A stretch of 64,000 nucleotides of DNA from Xanthomonas fragariae (GCF_017603965.1 NZ_CP071955.1:2294001-2358000); one strand, 5' to 3'; shown: positions 17,466 through 26,815, counted from the first letter of the stretch. Program-made: numbers and translations. Notes: generated from the sequence alone by a model not told the origin.

Positions 17466-17507
17466 GGGCTTTTATTCGACAACTGCGGTTAGGCAGCTGC
17501 TGAAAGA

Positions 17508-18551
17508 TCAATCGCCCTGCTGCTTCTGCAGGTGCTCCCAACGCTCTTGCGCGTCGATAGTGCGCTCGGCGGTCAGACGCGCTTCCAGCCGGTCCAGACC
17601 GATCTCTTCGCCGGTATCCACGCAATAGCCGTAATCGCCGTCTTCCAGACGCTTGAGCGTGCTATCGATCTTGGAGATCAGCTTGCGTGCACGGTCGCGG
17701 GCGCGCAGTTCCAGCGAGTTCTCGGTCTCGCGGGTGGCACGCTCTGCTTCGTCGCCAATGTCACGCACTTCTTCGCGCAGGTTCTCGATGGTCTGCTTAG
17801 ACTCCTCGACCATTTCGTTGCGCCAACGCTGCAGGCGCTGCCGGAAATACTCCTGCTGCAACTTGCTCATGTACTCCTCATCCGCAGCAGGCTTGTAGCC
17901 CTGCGGCAAGATCGGGCGACCGGTTGCTTCGTCGGTCTTGTACTCGACCACCCTGTACTTGGTTTTGGGGGTCGGGCCGGACGGTTTAGAGGTCACAGCC
18001 ACAGCCACCTTGCCGACCGGACGGGGCGCGGCAGGCTTGGCGGGGGCTTCGGTTTTGGTTGGTGTTTTAGCTGAAGATTTCGAAACGGGCACGGGATTCT
18101 TAAGTGACGGGGTCGCAGGCTTTGCCGGCTTCGCAGGGACGGCCTTCGGGGCCGGTGCGGGCGCGGGCTTTTCAGCCTTGACTGGGACTGACTTGGCCGG
18201 GGTCGGCCTGGCGGCCGGCTTCGGTACGGACTTGGGCGCCGCCGGCGTTTCGACCGGTTGGGCGGCAGCCGGAGCTGTCTTGTTCGCCGCCGGCTTGGCA
18301 GCACTCTTGGCGACGGGTTTCTTCACTGGCTTGGGGGGTGCGGGCTTAGACGCGGTGCTGTTGGAGTCCGGCGCCGGCTTGGCGGCGGTCTTCGTCGCAG
18401 GTGCCTTCTTTGCAGCCGGTTGCTTGGCGGCCGCCGTCGCCTGCTTGGCAGCCGGTGTTGCAGCGGCGCGCTCCGCAGCTTTCTTCGCAACGGGTTTGGC
18501 GGACTTCTTGGCGGCCTCTAAGGCCTTTTTTGCAGGTTTTTTAGCAGCCAC
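17508..18551 (-). CDS. DksA-like protein with long Lys/Ala/Pro-rich N-terminal tail
   Basis: 347 residues from the GTG at 18551, which is preceded by AAGGA. Roughly residues 1-215 are almost entirely Lys, Ala and Pro, like a histone H1 tail. The last 120 residues are DksA-like: a coiled-coil tip DIGDEAERAT keeps the D-x-x-D-x-A pattern needed for RNA polymerase action, followed by SLELRARDRARKLI and IDSTLKRLEDGDYGYC. The zinc finger is degenerate: only the first Cys (about residue 310) remains, and the partners are Thr-Gly and Asp-Ala. Probably binds RNA polymerase during the stringent response and perhaps nucleic acid through its tail. The latter is inference. Confidence 0.88.
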   Translation of the reverse strand: MAAKKPAKKALEAAKKSAKPVAKKAAERAAATPAAKQATAAAKQPAAKKAPATKTAAKPAPDSNSTASKPAPPKPVKKPVAKSAAKPAANKTAPAAAQPVETPAAPKSVPKPAARPTPAKSVPVKAEKPAPAPAPKAVPAKPAKPATPSLKNPVPVSKSSAKTPTKTEAPAKPAAPRPVGKVAVAVTSKPSGPTPKTKYRVVEYKTDEATGRPILPQGYKPAADEEYMSKLQQEYFRQRLQRWRNEMVEESKQTIENLREEVRDIGDEAERATRETENSLELRARDRARKLISKIDSTLKRLEDGDYGYCVDTGEEIGLDRLEARLTAERTIDAQERWEHLQKQQGD

Positions 18552-18660
18552 GAAACGCTCATCCTTGGTTCTCCCGGGGCCCGGGAAAGCGTGGCCTTTA
18601 TAGCGTACCCCACAGACCCCCGGCAACCACCTATTAGTTCAAGTGGAATATCATTGGCAA

Positions 18661-18933
18661 GTGATCGGCCGTCTACTCATCGCGCTGCTGCGCTTCTACA
18701 AGCTGTTCATCAGCCCCCTGCTCGGGCCGCGCTGCCGTTTTGCGCCCAGCTGCTCGGAGTATGCGATGACCGCGATCGGCCGCTTCGGCCCGCTATGCGG
18801 CGGCTGGCTCGCCGCACGCAGGCTCGGGCGTTGCCACCCCTTCCATCCGGGCGGGTTCGATCCAGTGCCCGACGCGCGCCCGTCCGCTTCCTCGCCACCG
18901 TCTTCATTCCTGTCGCTGCAAAGGACCCCATCC
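18661..18933 (+). CDS. yidD: YidD, membrane insertion efficiency factor, without its own stop codon
   Basis: GTG at 18661 begins [22 protein letters not shown], an amphipathic membrane-association helix, followed by the conserved [30 protein letters not shown] and GGFDPVP with the family's Cys residues. YidD assists YidC-mediated membrane insertion. The frame has no stop before the pyrC start and runs straight into PyrC (stop at 20283). Removing one T from CATTCC at 18905-18910 would restore an ending reading [11 protein letters not shown] with a stop overlapping the pyrC ATG. That is the ending I recall for Xanthomonas YidD, so a +1 T frameshift or sequencing error is likely. Confidence 0.8.
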
Positions 18934-20283
18934 ATGAGCCGTACCGTCATCGTCAACGCCCGCCTGGTCAATGAAGGCAAGGAGTTCGACGCCGATCTCC
19001 TGATCGAGGGTGGCCGCATCGCCAAGATCGATGGCAGGATCCCCCCGGCTCCAGGCGATACCGTCGTAGACGCGGCCGGGCGCTGGGTGCTGCCGGGCAT
19101 GATCGACGACCAGGTGCACTTCCGCGAGCCGGGCCTGACCCACAAGGGCGACATCGCGACCGAATCCGGCGCTGCCGTGGCCGGCGGCCTGACCAGCTTC
19201 ATGGACATGCCCAACACCAATCCGCCGACCCTGGATGCGGCCGCGCTGCAGGCCAAGTACGCCGCAGCGGCCGGGCGCGCCTGGGCCAACTACGGCTTCT
19301 ACATGGGCGCCAGCAACGACAATCTGGCCGCGATCCAGACACTGGATCCGAAGACCGCGCCGGGCATCAAGGTGTTCATGGGCGCCTCCACCGGCAACAT
19401 GCTGGTAGACAACCCCGAGACGCTGGACGCGATCTTCCGCGACGCGCCCACGCCGATCATCACCCACTGCGAAGATACTCCGACCATCGACGCGACGTTG
19501 GCCGAATACAAGAAAAAGTACGGGGATGCGCTGACCCCGCAGATGCATCCGGACATCCGCTCGCGTCAAGCGTGCCTGAAGTCCTCACAACTGGCGGTGT
19601 CGCTGGCGCGCAAGCACAACACCCGCCTGCACGTGCTGCACATCTCCACTGCCGACGAACTGGCGCTATTCGAATCCGGCCCGCTGGTCGATGCCGATGG
19701 CAAGGTGCGCAAGCGCATCACCGCCGAAACCTGCATCCACTTCCTGCGCTTTGACCGCAGCGATTACGCGCAACTGGGCAACCTGATCAAGTGCAATCCC
19801 TCGATCAAGGACGCCGGCGACCGTCTGGCGCTGATCGAGGCGTTGGCCGAAGACGTGATCGACGTGCTCGCCACCGACCACGCCCCGCATACGTGGGAAG
19901 AAAAGCACAAGCCCTACGCGCAGGCGCCATCCGGCTTGCCGTTGGTGCAATACGCACTGGTTGCCGCGCTGGAGCTTGTGCACGAGGGCAAGCTGCCGAT
20001 CACACGCATCGTGCAGAAGTTCGCGCATGCGCCGGGGCAGCTGTTCGATGTGGAAGAGCGCGGTTTTCTGCGCGAAGGCTACTTCGCGGACCTGGTAATG
20101 ATCGACAACACCCCGTTCACCGTGAAGCGCGAGCAGGTGCTGTCCAAGTGCGGCTGGTCGCCGTTCGAAGGCACGACCTTCCGCTCGCGCATCGCCGCAA
20201 CCTGGGTCAATGGTCAGCAGGTATGGGACGGCGAGCAGTTGGTCGGCAGCGCTGCCGGCCAGCGCCTGACCTTCAACCGCTGA
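18934..20283 (+). CDS. pyrC: Dihydroorotase (amidohydrolase type)
   Basis: Third step of pyrimidine synthesis: cyclises carbamoyl aspartate to dihydroorotate. 449 residues from ATG 18934, which has AAGGA nine bases upstream. Metal and substrate motifs are [29 protein letters not shown] (Lys position), [14 protein letters not shown] and [10 protein letters not shown]. The first metal-binding motif reads D-x-V-H rather than H-x-H, as in the Bacteroidetes-type subgroup of long dihydroorotases. The stop shares one base with the next gene (TGATG). Confidence 0.94.
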   Translation: MSRTVIVNARLVNEGKEFDADLLIEGGRIAKIDGRIPPAPGDTVVDAAGRWVLPGMIDDQVHFREPGLTHKGDIATESGAAVAGGLTSFMDMPNTNPPTLDAAALQAKYAAAAGRAWANYGFYMGASNDNLAAIQTLDPKTAPGIKVFMGASTGNMLVDNPETLDAIFRDAPTPIITHCEDTPTIDATLAEYKKKYGDALTPQMHPDIRSRQACLKSSQLAVSLARKHNTRLHVLHISTADELALFESGPLVDADGKVRKRITAETCIHFLRFDRSDYAQLGNLIKCNPSIKDAGDRLALIEALAEDVIDVLATDHAPHTWEEKHKPYAQAPSGLPLVQYALVAALELVHEGKLPITRIVQKFAHAPGQLFDVEERGFLREGYFADLVMIDNTPFTVKREQVLSKCGWSPFEGTTFRSRIAATWVNGQQVWDGEQLVGSAAGQRLTFNR

Positions 20284-21122
20284 TGCGCGCAGCCCTGTTT
20301 GGCGCTTGGCTTGTGCTGGGACCGGTCTCGTTCACTATTGGAAGCGCCGCTGCGCAGCCTGCCATCGACGCTGAGGTGGCGTTTCCGCAAAGCGCGTCGC
20401 AAGGCGCGCTGGTGATCGGCAAGGTGCCAGCCGGTAGCCGTGTGCAATACGCCGGCCACACCTTGCGTGTGAGCGGCTATGGCAGCGTGGTGTTCGGCAT
20501 CGGCCGCGACGCCACCGGCCCGCTGCAGGTGCAGATCACCCGGCCCGACGGCGGCAAGGAAACCGCCAGCATTGCGGTGACACCACGCGATTGGCCAGTG
20601 GAACGCGTCAACGGCGTGCCACCCAAGACAGTCAACCCGCCTGCTGCGATCGCCGAGCGGATCAAACGCGAGCAGGCGCAGGTCACTGCCGCGCGCGACC
20701 GCGACGATGCGCGCACCGATTTCGCCCAGACGTTCATCTGGCCGGTGCAGGGCCGTATCAGCGGTCGCTTCGGCAATGCGCGCGTGTACAACGGCCAGCC
20801 CGGCGCCGGCCATTCGGGCATGGACATCGCAGTGCCGACCGGCACGCCGGTGAAGGCACCGGCAGCCGGTGTCGTCACCTTTGCAGCGCCGGATCTGTAT
20901 CTGACCGGCGGCACTGTGTTGCTGGATCATGGCTTCGGCGTCAGTTCCAACTTCCTGCACCTGTCGCGCATCGACGTGAAGGTGGGCGAGCGGGTCGAGC
21001 AAGGCCAGATTATTGCCGTTGTGGGGGCGACCGGACGCGCGACCGGGCCGCATCTGCATTGGGGAATGAGCTGGTTCGATGTGCGGATCGATCCGTTGTT
21101 GGTGCTTGAGCGCGGTAAGTAG
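20283..21122 (+). CDS. M23-family metallopeptidase, periplasmic
   Basis: 279 residues with a signal peptide ending near GSAAAQP. An N-terminal beta-rich region (about 25-105) precedes a LytM/M23 peptidase domain (about 145-275) with the zinc motifs HSGMDIAVPTG (H-x3-D) and HLHWGMSW (HxH). These are the residues of an active peptidoglycan endopeptidase. The start overlaps the pyrC stop by one base, so it is co-translated with pyrC. Probable role in cell-wall remodelling; the cross-link specificity is not evident. Confidence 0.92.
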   Translation: MRAALFGAWLVLGPVSFTIGSAAAQPAIDAEVAFPQSASQGALVIGKVPAGSRVQYAGHTLRVSGYGSVVFGIGRDATGPLQVQITRPDGGKETASIAVTPRDWPVERVNGVPPKTVNPPAAIAERIKREQAQVTAARDRDDARTDFAQTFIWPVQGRISGRFGNARVYNGQPGAGHSGMDIAVPTGTPVKAPAAGVVTFAAPDLYLTGGTVLLDHGFGVSSNFLHLSRIDVKVGERVEQGQIIAVVGATGRATGPHLHWGMSWFDVRIDPLLVLERGK

Positions 21123-21466
21123 TCGGTTCGCCGGATAGCTGGCGTGTGGTAGCGCGATTCAACGTCGCGGCTACATGTTCACTGGGGCGCGGTCTCGTTG
21201 ACAAATCATGCGAATAGAACACCTCGACCTCTCCAGCATGCTACTGCCGCAACTTACGCAACTGTTGCTGATGACCTAGAACGCGCGGCGCGGTCTTTCT
21301 CCAGCATCCACTGATAAAAGCGAAATCCAGGCATGCAGTACGGCGCGACCGCATCCATTTCGCGATCAAAGAATTGACCATTGGCAACGCGTAGACCACT
21401 GCTGCGGATGGCGCTGGTCGACGCAGCACGCACACGCGACCTTGACGGTCACGCGTGCGAAAGGCG
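21123..21466. other. Spacer with a possible gene fragment
   Basis: No complete gene is seen. On the minus strand, about 21440-21270, a frame open to a TAA reads through FFDREMDAVAPYCM and PGFRFYQWMLEKDRAARS, which has protein-like composition but no start or match I recognise. It may be a decayed 3' end. Composition is otherwise unremarkable, with no terminator hairpin after the M23 gene. Confidence 0.4.
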
Positions 21467-21955
21467 TCAGCGCAGCGGGACGTTCGCCACTTTGTCTTGA
21501 TAATCCTTCTTCGGGTCCACGCCGAACAACACCTTGATCCCGGCCAGTAGGCTGGATCCATTGCGCCAGATCTGCGCGTGGTCGGCATCCAGACGCAGCA
21601 GCGCCAGCTTGGGGTCGTCCTTGCCGCCTTCGTACCAGGCAGCGACATGCGGGTTCCATAACCGTTCGACTACCGCCGGGTCGGTGTCCTCGCACAGCGA
21701 ACCGCTAATGCTTGCGAACAGATCATGGCCCTTGCTGCTGAAGGCGCCGATGACGCGGCGGCCCTTCCCCAGCATCGCGATCAATGCGTTGTCTTTGGAA
21801 GTGAAGAACCAGATCGGGCCACCGCTGTCGCCTTCGATCTGCGCGGTCATCGGACGCGCATGGCCGTCTTCGACGCCATCCAGGCCCAGCATCACGGTGC
21901 GATCGGACTTCAACGCTTTCCAGAATTTGTCTTGCAGCTCTTTGGAATCTGCCAT
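21467..21955 (-). CDS. General stress protein 26-like FMN-binding split-barrel protein
   Basis: 162 residues of the pyridoxamine-phosphate-oxidase-like fold: MADSKELQDKFWKALKSDRTVMLGLDG, then RPMTAQIEGDSGGPIWFFTSKD and the C-terminal WNPHVAAWYEGGKDDPKLALLRLD block. A homologue from X. citri has been studied structurally as a flavin-binding stress protein. The start at 21955 is chosen because AGGA lies eight bases upstream; the longer frame is not conserved-looking. A redox or cofactor-storage role is likely, exact reaction unknown. Confidence 0.88.
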   Translation of the reverse strand: MADSKELQDKFWKALKSDRTVMLGLDGVEDGHARPMTAQIEGDSGGPIWFFTSKDNALIAMLGKGRRVIGAFSSKGHDLFASISGSLCEDTDPAVVERLWNPHVAAWYEGGKDDPKLALLRLDADHAQIWRNGSSLLAGIKVLFGVDPKKDYQDKVANVPLR

Positions 21956-22214
21956 CTCGGTTCCTAACATGCGCGTGTCTACGCGGGTAATGCAGTCTGT
22001 AAGGCGGCACGCCCACGGGATGTGACGATGCGCAACCACAGCGTGGGTAGTTACGATTGTGCAGTGCAGTGCATGCTTTCCTGCCCTGCCCTGCGCGGCG
22101 CGGCGCGGCGCAGCTTGCGAGGCGAGCGCAGTGCAACGCATGGCCCCACCCGGCAGATTTTGCACATCGACTCGCAACGGCTTTCTCGCGATCAACAGCA
22201 ACGTTGCGAGCGTC

Positions 22215-22514
22215 TTCAGTTCACCGGACAACGACACGCATCTTGGGCGTGCCTTGGATGAGGGAACCGCACGCGTGGTGCTCGACGGCGGTGCGCCGAG
22301 CTTCGCAAAAGCGCCGCACAACGCTGGGCCGCCAACCAATCCTGCCAACACCAAGATTGTCTTTAACGGCGGGCCGGTGAGCCTTGCGTCGCTGCTCGGC
22401 GCATCCGATTCCAATCAGGTACACAGCTCCGGTCATCCGGGCACCGACAGCCCGCTGGACTGCAGCGGCGCTTTCGCTTCCTTCGGCGCTGCGGTGCTGA
22501 ATTCGCCCTTCTGA
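22215..22514 (+). pseudogene. C-terminal remnant of a GH28 polygalacturonase
   Basis: The translation from about 22260 reads ARVVLDGGAPSF..., NPANTKIVFNGGPVS and LDCSGAFASFGAAVLNSPF to a stop at 22512-22514. It aligns along its whole length with the end of the intact gene just downstream (VVLEGGPVSF..., NPGATHFTFKGGPVS, LQCNDAFISYHSVLTDSPI). A short piece before it, LQFTG, fits the preceding part in another frame. Everything upstream is missing, so this is a leftover of a tandem polygalacturonase copy. Confidence 0.75.
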
Positions 22515-22697
22515 CGTCGGCGATCGGCACAACGCGCCACGCTCGTGTCTCGCTATTGGCTGATTAACGCAGCAATGCCGAGACAGCGGGCGGGCGTGCA
22601 GCAGGTATTGGTTGCATCGCGCATTGCGACCCCGCTGTGTTGAGGCCGCTTGCTGATCTGGCGCGTTCGCCGTATTCCACCTGAGCACTTCCCCCCT

Positions 22698-24368
22698 ATG
22701 CAGTCCCATTCGTTTATTTCAACAGTTGCACCGCTGACCCTGGCGTTGCTTAGCCTGACCACGTTTCAAGCCAGCGCTGCGCGGCCGCACGGGCAGGATG
22801 TCCCAGACACCGCGCACAGCATCTCCACTAGCTGGGGCGTTATCCAGCAGCCTGCGTTGCCGACACAGGTCTGCGCCACGCTCAAGGCCGCGCTGGTGCC
22901 GGTTGGAGGCTCGCTGGATGCGCTCGATCAGGATCCAAGCCAGTCCAAGCGCGACACTGCGCGTCTGCAGGCCGCGATCGACGACTGCCCCACCGGCAAT
23001 GCAGTGCGTCTAGTCACCGGCGATGCCGGTCAATCCGGTTTGCTGAGCGGCCCGCTGACGCTCAAGAGCGGCGTCACACTGTGGATCGACCGCGACGTCA
23101 CCTTGTTCGGTTCGCGCAATCCGCAGGATTACGACAATGGCCTGGGAACTTGCGGCACTGCCACAAGCGACAAAGCCAAATCGTGCAATCCACTGATCCA
23201 TGTGGCCGACACCGCAAACAGTGCCATTGTCGGCGCAGGCAAGATCGATGGCCGCGGCGGTAGCACGCTTACCACCGGGCCGAATGCCGGCACCGCCAGC
23301 TGGTGGGATCTGGCCTATCTCAACGTCACCAAAGGCCTCAGCCAGCACGTGCCGCGACTGTTGCAGATCGACGACAGCACCAACTTCACCCTGTACGACA
23401 TCACCCTGGAAAACTCGCCAAACTTCCATGTCATCAGCGACAACGTCGTCGGTCTGACTGCGTGGCGCATCAAGATTCTTGCACCCAGCCTGGTATATTC
23501 GCGCCCCGGCTATCGTTGCCCGGCAGGCAGCACACCCGACGTCAATCCACACGCGACCTGCTTTACTCCTGAGACGGCAAAAAACACCGATGGTTTCGAT
23601 CCGGGCCAGTCGAAGAATGTGGTGTTGGCGTACTCGTACATCGGCACCGGCGATGACGCCGTGGCGGTTAAGGCGCATGCAAACAGCAAGCGCAGCATCG
23701 CCTCGGAAAACATGCTATTCGCCTACAACCAGTTTTATTACACGCATGGCTTTTCGCTTGGCAGCGAAACCGATTCAGGCATGCGCCACATCAGGGTGCG
23801 CGATTTGAGCATCGACGGCTTCAATGCTAGCGATGCCCACTCCGACCCCTATTCGGCCAACGGCCTGCGCATCAAATCCGATGGCACACGCGGCGGTGAG
23901 GTCTACGACATCAGCTTCGAAAACATCTGCATGCGTGGCGTTGCCAGGCCGCTGGTGTTCGATGCCAACTACGCCAATGCTGCAGTGCGCAGCAAACTTC
24001 CGAAGTTCAGCGCGATTGCGCTGACCAATGTGCACTCGCTCGGTTCCAAGGCATTTGGCGGAGGCGAGCTGAGCTTCTATGGTTACCGCGGTGCGAACTC
24101 CACATTGCCGATCACCATCTCGCTGGACAACGTGGTGCTGGAAGGTGGCCCGGTCTCGTTCGCGCAGCCGCATTTTGGCGGGCCGGCCAGCAATCCAGGC
24201 GCCACGCACTTTACCTTCAAAGGCGGCCCGGTGAGCTTTTACGACCACCTGACAGAGTCGGTAGGCAACGATGTGCAACTGCAGGGCAAACCCGGGCCGG
24301 GCGCGCCGTTGCAATGCAATGACGCCTTCATTTCCTACCACTCGGTGCTGACCGATTCGCCGATCTGA
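22698..24368 (+). CDS. Secreted polygalacturonase, GH28
   Basis: Hydrolyses alpha-1,4 galacturonosyl links in plant pectin. 556 residues with a signal peptide (LTLALLSLTTFQASA, cleavage near residue 27), so probably secreted through the type II system. GH28 catalytic motifs are NTDGFDP (296-302), GTGDDAVAVK (Asp319-Asp320), HGFSLGSE (His350) and RIKSD (391-395). The usual G-H-G reads T-H-G. Start ATG 22698. A single TTCGC lies in the upstream region, but no second half-site for a HrpX PIP box at the right distance. It resembles the PghA/PghB enzymes of X. campestris; which one is not decided here. Confidence 0.93.
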   Translation: MQSHSFISTVAPLTLALLSLTTFQASAARPHGQDVPDTAHSISTSWGVIQQPALPTQVCATLKAALVPVGGSLDALDQDPSQSKRDTARLQAAIDDCPTGNAVRLVTGDAGQSGLLSGPLTLKSGVTLWIDRDVTLFGSRNPQDYDNGLGTCGTATSDKAKSCNPLIHVADTANSAIVGAGKIDGRGGSTLTTGPNAGTASWWDLAYLNVTKGLSQHVPRLLQIDDSTNFTLYDITLENSPNFHVISDNVVGLTAWRIKILAPSLVYSRPGYRCPAGSTPDVNPHATCFTPETAKNTDGFDPGQSKNVVLAYSYIGTGDDAVAVKAHANSKRSIASENMLFAYNQFYYTHGFSLGSETDSGMRHIRVRDLSIDGFNASDAHSDPYSANGLRIKSDGTRGGEVYDISFENICMRGVARPLVFDANYANAAVRSKLPKFSAIALTNVHSLGSKAFGGGELSFYGYRGANSTLPITISLDNVVLEGGPVSFAQPHFGGPASNPGATHFTFKGGPVSFYDHLTESVGNDVQLQGKPGPGAPLQCNDAFISYHSVLTDSPI

Positions 24369-24568
24369 GATTGCGCAATGCAATGAGGCGATACGTCGAT
24401 TGCTGTGATCAAGCGGTCGCAGCAATCGGCATGTTGAAGGATCGACAACAGGTAGTGGGAGCGCTCAGCTGCGCGCATGACGCAGAGAAGTCGTTGCTCG
24501 CAAGGCACACGCGCCCCCAAAACCGGCCGAACGCGCCGGGAGGCGACGCGCTCGTTTGACGATAGCGC

Positions 24569-25258
24569 CTAGTCCGCGCCGCTGGCCGCACGCCAGCTAT
24601 GCCACAGCTGTTGCACCGGCGGTGGATACGTTGCTTTACCGCTGAGTTCGCGCTGCAAGCGCAGCCGCGCCAACCGCGACCACATCCGGTGCGGCCGCGC
24701 CAACGCAGGTTTGCGCGGCCAGGCGCGCAGCAACTGCATGCGCCATGCGACCGTCGTGACGCTACCGGGCGCGGCGCTCTCGCCGGCCACGCGCTGGCGG
24801 GCGTCCAGCCACTGCACCGCAACCGCCGTGGCGTCGCCGGGCTGCATGCGCGCAAACATCACCGCTTCCACTGCAACCACAGCGTCGGTAAACGCGCTCA
24901 ATGCATCAAAGGCATGCTGCAGCGATTCCGGCTGCATGCGTGCGGCCTGCATTGCCGGCAAGGTGTCGGCTAATTGCGCCCACGACGCACGCACTGGTTC
25001 AAGCACGCGCCCCAACGGATGGCGCGAGCGCTGACTCGACCAATCGCGCAATTCCTGCTGCCACCACGCCAGCTTGGCATCGGCCGGCAACGAGTCGCCG
25101 GCGATGTTCATTATGTCCTCCCATTCCTGCAGCAATGCGAACCAGGCGGCGGCCGGGCGTCGCTGCGATTCGGGAACGAAAGGCTCGGCAATCGACCATT
25201 CCGGCCAGCGGGTTCGCCACTTGTCGAGAAAACTGTCGAGGGCGCTGGATTGGCTCAT
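24569..25258 (-). CDS. Phytoene/squalene-synthase-like protein
   Basis: 229 residues. The segment ALLQEWEDI...ADAKLAWWQQELRDW and RHPLGRVLEP resembles the N-terminal half of head-to-head prenyl synthases (squalene/phytoene synthase fold). The two Asp-rich diphosphate-binding motifs are not recognisable, as in NDUFAF6-like non-catalytic relatives. It precedes no carotenoid genes; its neighbours are a phosphatase and ubiG. Probably all-helical. Function unknown, family assignment moderate. Confidence 0.6.
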   Translation of the reverse strand: MSQSSALDSFLDKWRTRWPEWSIAEPFVPESQRRPAAAWFALLQEWEDIMNIAGDSLPADAKLAWWQQELRDWSSQRSRHPLGRVLEPVRASWAQLADTLPAMQAARMQPESLQHAFDALSAFTDAVVAVEAVMFARMQPGDATAVAVQWLDARQRVAGESAAPGSVTTVAWRMQLLRAWPRKPALARPHRMWSRLARLRLQRELSGKATYPPPVQQLWHSWRAASGAD

Positions 25259-25285
25259 GGCGGGTCCAGAAAAATACGAAATAAA

Positions 25286-25951
25286 TCAGCTGCGCGACCA
25301 TGCTGCGGGGTCCCACAGTGCCTGCGGTTGTTCGACCAGCACGTCGGCGTGCCAGCGTGACGGCTCATCGTCGTACAGGCGGTAACCCCACAACACCGCC
25401 ACCGATGGCATCGCCGCCGCGCGTGCTGCAAGAATGTCGCGCTCGTCATCGCCAACGTAGACGCAGTGCCCGGGCGCAACACCGATGCGTTGGGCAGCCG
25501 CCAGTAACGGCAGTGGATGCGGCTTACACTCGGGCAAGGTGTCGCCGCCGATCAACACCGTGCAACGCTGTTCCCAGCCTAGCTGCCGCAGGATCAGCCG
25601 CGCCAGATATTCTGGCTTGTTGGTGACAATGCCCCACACACAACCGGCACGCTCCAAACGTAGCAGCAGTTCCTCGACACCATCGAACAAGGACGACTGC
25701 GTGCCGATCAAGGCTTCATAACAACGCAGAAATTCCGGCACCAACGCGTCACGTGCGTCCGCATCGAGTTCGGCAAACGCCACCGCCAGCATCGCGCGCG
25801 CGCCCTTCGATACCACCGAGCGCAACTGCGCCAATGCAAGCAACGCACGCCCACGCACATCCAGCATCGCGTTGACGGTGGCGAGCATATCCGGCGCACT
25901 GTCCAGCAAGGTGCCGTCCAGATCGAACAGCACCGCCCGCGGGAAATTCAC
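25286..25951 (-). CDS. mupP: HAD phosphatase, MupP/Gph type
   Basis: HAD superfamily with motif I FDLDGTLLDSAPD, motif II VTNKPEYLA and motif III/IV KPHPLPLL...VYVGDDERDI. The GTG at 25951 gives 221 residues beginning NFPRAVLFDLDG; an ATG farther upstream would add a non-family extension. It is usually labelled phosphoglycolate phosphatase. The neighbours ubiG and a TRZ/ATZ amidohydrolase are the same as around pseudomonad mupP, whose product dephosphorylates N-acetylmuramate 6-phosphate in cell-wall recycling. MupP is therefore my preferred call; Gph remains possible. Confidence 0.75.
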   Translation of the reverse strand: MNFPRAVLFDLDGTLLDSAPDMLATVNAMLDVRGRALLALAQLRSVVSKGARAMLAVAFAELDADARDALVPEFLRCYEALIGTQSSLFDGVEELLLRLERAGCVWGIVTNKPEYLARLILRQLGWEQRCTVLIGGDTLPECKPHPLPLLAAAQRIGVAPGHCVYVGDDERDILAARAAAMPSVAVLWGYRLYDDEPSRWHADVLVEQPQALWDPAAWSRS

Positions 25952-26066
25952 AGCCGCCCCGCCACTCGACGCTTGCGTGCCGCCATGCGGAAGTCGGGGT
26001 TCGGTGCACATCAAGCACGCGCTCGCTGTTGCCAATCTCGCATCCCCACTGCCCGATCCCTACTCG

Positions 26067-26786
26067 TCACGGCTTGACCGCACAGGCCAAATAATTCACC
26101 TCAGTCCGCGACGACAGGCGCGCGCGGTTGCGCCACGGCTCGTACAGCATGCCGCTGACGTCTTCGAGCCGCAGCTCGGCCCTGCGCAACCACGCCGCAA
26201 GCTCTGCCGGTTTGATGAAATCCTTGTAGTGATGCGTGCCCTTGGGCAGCAAGCGCGCGATGTATTCGGCGCCGACCACGGCCAGCGCGAATGCAGCCGG
26301 GGTGCGATTGAGCGTGGACAGGAACAGCTTCCCGCCCGGCTTGAGCAGGCTGGCACAGGCACCGATGATCGCAATCGGGTCCGGCACGTGCTCGAGCATC
26401 TCCATACAGGTCACCGCATCGAAACTGCCCGGCTGTTCGATGGCCAGGTCTTCCACCGACTGCACGCGATAGTCCACCTGCACACCCGATTCCAGGCAGT
26501 GCAGGCGTGCGACCTTGACCAGTTCCGGTGCCAGATCGATCGCGGTGACCTGCGCGCCTACACGCGCCATCGACTCGCTGAGTAAACCCCCGCCGCAGCC
26601 GACGTCAAGCACCCGCGCACCAGCCAATTGCAACCGCGCGGACACGTAGTCCAGACGCACCGGATTGAGCGCATGCAGCGGTTTCTGCGGGCCGTCGGCA
26701 TCCCACCAGCGATTGGCCAGCGCGGCAAATTTGTCCAGCTCGCTCTGGCGGAAGTTACTGGAAGTCGATTGGGTAGGCGGATTCAT
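26067..26786 (-). CDS. ubiG: Ubiquinone biosynthesis O-methyltransferase
   Basis: SAM-dependent methyltransferase for both O-methylations in ubiquinone synthesis. 239 residues from ATG 26786. SAM motif I is [13 protein letters not shown] (residues 59-71), with [17 protein letters not shown] and the UbiG-typical [18 protein letters not shown] following. The N-terminal [14 protein letters not shown] is characteristic. It lies between the amidohydrolase and the MupP-like gene on the same strand. Confidence 0.96.
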   Translation of the reverse strand: MNPPTQSTSSNFRQSELDKFAALANRWWDADGPQKPLHALNPVRLDYVSARLQLAGARVLDVGCGGGLLSESMARVGAQVTAIDLAPELVKVARLHCLESGVQVDYRVQSVEDLAIEQPGSFDAVTCMEMLEHVPDPIAIIGACASLLKPGGKLFLSTLNRTPAAFALAVVGAEYIARLLPKGTHHYKDFIKPAELAAWLRRAELRLEDVSGMLYEPWRNRARLSSRTEVNYLACAVKP

Positions 26787-26815
26787 ATAGGGCTCCGTAG
26801 TTCGATGACGCGCGA

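Noticed and set aside
22660..22697. HrpX PIP box before the polygalacturonase
   Set aside because: Only one TTCGC half-site; 15 bases on there is CACTT, not TTCGB, and no suitable -10 box follows.
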